Positions 6,501-6,727 of a stretch of 6,727 nucleotides of DNA are shown piece after piece. The number at the start of each line of letters is the position of its first letter. Positions within the stretch are counted from its first letter, which is position 1. A program made the translations under genes and the position numbers. The notes below the pieces were generated by a model. It worked only from the letters and a program-made list of their open reading frames with translations. It was not told the DNA's origin and made no database searches. Source of the DNA: an uncultured Bacteroidales bacterium (GTDB lineage: Bacteria; Bacteroidota; Bacteroidia; Bacteroidales; Muribaculaceae); assembly GCA_947175585.1 (NCBI GenBank), contig CAMWNL010000094.1, forward strand, positions 1 through 6,727, read 5' to 3'.

Positions 6501-6727
6501 AGTGGCACACTGAAGAAATCAAGGCTGTAGGCGACCACATCACTGTAACGGTTGATGGCGAGGTTATCGTTGACGCGGATATTCGCGAAGCTTGCCAGGG
6601 TCATGCTGTTGGTCCGGAAGGCGCTCAAGGCAACCCCTACATGGTTGACCATCGTAATCACCCCGGTCTTTTCAACAAAGAAGGTTATATCAGCTTCTGC
6701 GGTCATGGTCAGGGTGTGAAATTCCGC
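3554..6727 (+). CDS. Secreted HEAT-repeat protein with C-terminal DUF1080 (3-keto-disaccharide hydrolase) domain; 3' end cut
   Basis: 1058 codons with no stop up to the window edge. A signal peptide (MNKRSLSF, hydrophobic core, then SFA|Q) predicts signal-peptidase-I cleavage after residue 23. The lone Cys16 does not form a lipobox. Residues about 25-717 are Ala/Leu-rich amphipathic helices in 30-40 residue units, such as PKVLTAVYNALAECGTDAAI and DKALVALTSVLGQDNELSAA, which I read as degenerate HEAT-type solenoid repeats. Residues about 718-838 are beta-rich and look like a reduced DUF1080 module. The canonical DUF1080 domain (PF06439, concanavalin-like jelly roll) starts FEVLFDGRSLDKWHG (854-868). 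It continues with DFIYRFEFFF (900-909), NNGIGIRTG (915-923), MEIQVLD (936-942), GSIYGV, and the strand pair ITVTVDGEVIVD. It reaches GYISFCGHGQGVKFR at the edge, so probably only about 10 residues are missing. Family members include 3-keto-disaccharide hydrolases, which cleave glycosides after C3 oxidation. The gene lies 32 nt behind the Gfo/Idh/MocA gene with no terminator between, so I place both in one operon. Without a lipobox it is probably soluble in the periplasm, or reaches the surface by a route not visible here. No Shine-Dalgarno sequence precedes the ATG. Confidence 0.9.
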   Translation, partial: MNKRSLSFILLSLFMCFGLTSFAQLDSRNRTAETVISDGLAQLPAKNQATYNEVISEMAATGQKGVEMLAAMLKPAETNQNALFEYAIDAIVSYATRADNAALQQQIHDGLVAGLKKCTDDPNRAFLMTQLSKLARPGDAQIFASYLNDPYLRNYAINGLALVPGDDEIVAEIINSASTPEAELAYVAYFKKLKGVEPVLIKWTESNDPKVLTAVYNALAECGTDAAIKPLQKAAKAVKFANDPTGATDAYLRLLANLGDKNAVAAAKEITKANNDYARCAALDIILNSDKANAQKNVLDALKDKNIAYRNTALTDAPAVCGEGIFDVVAGKFKSLSPEAKVDVINWLGNNHVASQIDLITENISAKDLALAKSAVAATSKIGGDKALVALTSVLGQDNELSAAAQNALLSFNGDIASGVLAALNSTDTNVLVQALQLAAARHIYDSCDKVVKLMANGNAQVSDVALKSFKGVVRPQDFESVCAILDNVTDPAVVSEIQAAAKNSIVSLTPEEQYNRVNAVMNKQTNSKNIVKYYPLLAQAATPEAIDRLLAAYNADNSAEAYAALMQVNSPAMIPVLYEVAANHPAQKDAALNRYIDLVQSNGFPAIDQYRLYSNGLGLNPSVGVQNRLLRALADGRTLPAAMLAAKYLDNKETALAAASTVKYIFAKEPSLQKGLTVKDILDKTHKVFVEFGVNDADAGYAADEVAGILNGFDTEGGYAVVAEAGPTGDFENFDMYFDWNGVEPITLTLRSMPLVTIDPAPGLTVGNGILQALPAGPQPVHVRMLNDRMFVEVGSVPFAVNDVVVNPVAGKDAPYSGTVSVSNPKAVRNFYFNHLPDTPIFTLSPEEEAQGFEVLFDGRSLDKWHGNTAAYVPVDGSIYVTAQYGGSGNLYTKKNYSDFIYRFEFFFDVPGVNNGIGIRTGKDVTGVDAAFHGMEIQVLDHDDPMYGGYPYGWTGIQPYQIHGSIYGVVGAKHLDFGPIKQWHTEEIKAVGDHITVTVDGEVIVDADIREACQGHAVGPEGAQGNPYMVDHRNHPGLFNKEGYISFCGHGQGVKFR
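3626..5704 (+). other. HEAT-like alpha-solenoid region within the DUF1080 protein
   Basis: Covers residues 25-717 of the protein starting at 3554. The composition is Ala, Leu, Asn, Asp and Val, with recurrent paired helices separated by short Asn/Asp/Gly/Pro turns (for example NDPK, NSDK, GNAQ, TDPA, NSPA). No unit is repeated closely enough to be seen as a DNA repeat, so this is ancient repetition, not a recent expansion. Such solenoids usually bind protein or polysaccharide partners. By eye I estimate roughly 17-20 units but cannot fix the number. Confidence 0.6.
5741..6067 (+). other. Degenerate DUF1080-like module preceding the canonical one
   Basis: Covers residues 730-838 of the protein starting at 3554. 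Its order of elements mirrors the DUF1080 domain that follows. DFENFDMYFDW (731-741) matches DFIYRFEFFF (900-909), and LTLRS (749-753) matches IGIRT (918-922). The Asp-Phe pair and the Arg are exactly 21 residues apart in both copies. VRMLNDRMFVEV (784-795) matches VTVDGEVIVDA, and GTVSVS...VRNF (819-832) matches GYISFC...VKFR. The counterpart of MEIQVLD is LVTID, which lacks the Glu and Gln. I infer a shortened jelly roll that has lost catalysis. Confidence 0.5.

Noticed and set aside
6218..6706. A 162-codon minus-strand frame antisense to the DUF1080 domain
   Set aside because: It is again codon-aligned with a strongly conserved + strand domain, so it is explained by codon bias.

Overview
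The window reads as a chromosomal segment of a Bacteroidota genome, most likely a gut-type Bacteroidales (a Muribaculaceae- or Bacteroides-like host is my inference). The evidence: no Shine-Dalgarno sequence before any start, A/T-rich start contexts, two matches to the Bacteroides -7 element TAnnTTTG, and protein types (exported Gfo/Idh/MocA oxidoreductase, HEAT plus DUF1080) that are common in this phylum. All genes lie on the + strand. There are no RNA genes, CRISPR arrays, insertion sequences or phage genes.

Layout. Positions 3-134 hold the last 43 codons of a PHP-domain metal-dependent phosphoesterase. It overlaps by about 26 nt the start of a complete rlhA-type gene (109-1965), a peptidase-U32-family protein whose E. 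coli orthologue is needed for 5-hydroxycytidine formation in 23S rRNA. A 269-nt intergenic region follows. It carries a weak terminator-like hairpin at the rlhA stop, two tandem Bacteroides-type promoters, and a long leader with a second terminator-like hairpin that could act as an attenuator. Next is a two-gene operon: a Tat-signal-bearing Gfo/Idh/MocA oxidoreductase (2235-3521), then after 32 nt a very large secreted protein (3554 to the window end, 1058 codons seen). The large protein has a signal peptide, about 690 residues of alpha-helical HEAT-like repeats, a degenerate DUF1080-like module, and a canonical DUF1080 (3-keto-disaccharide hydrolase) domain cut a few residues before its expected end.

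How the genes may work together. Gfo/Idh/MocA enzymes can oxidise a sugar hydroxyl (C3 in the known glycoside route), and DUF1080 enzymes of the 3-keto-disaccharide hydrolase type cleave the resulting 3-keto-glycoside by elimination and hydration. An exported oxidase next to an exported DUF1080 protein therefore looks like a cell-envelope version of this oxidative glycoside-cleavage route. The substrate is unknown. The most unusual element is the large protein's architecture: a HEAT scaffold followed by what looks like a tandem DUF1080 pair, the first member shrunken and missing the signature acidic and amide residues.
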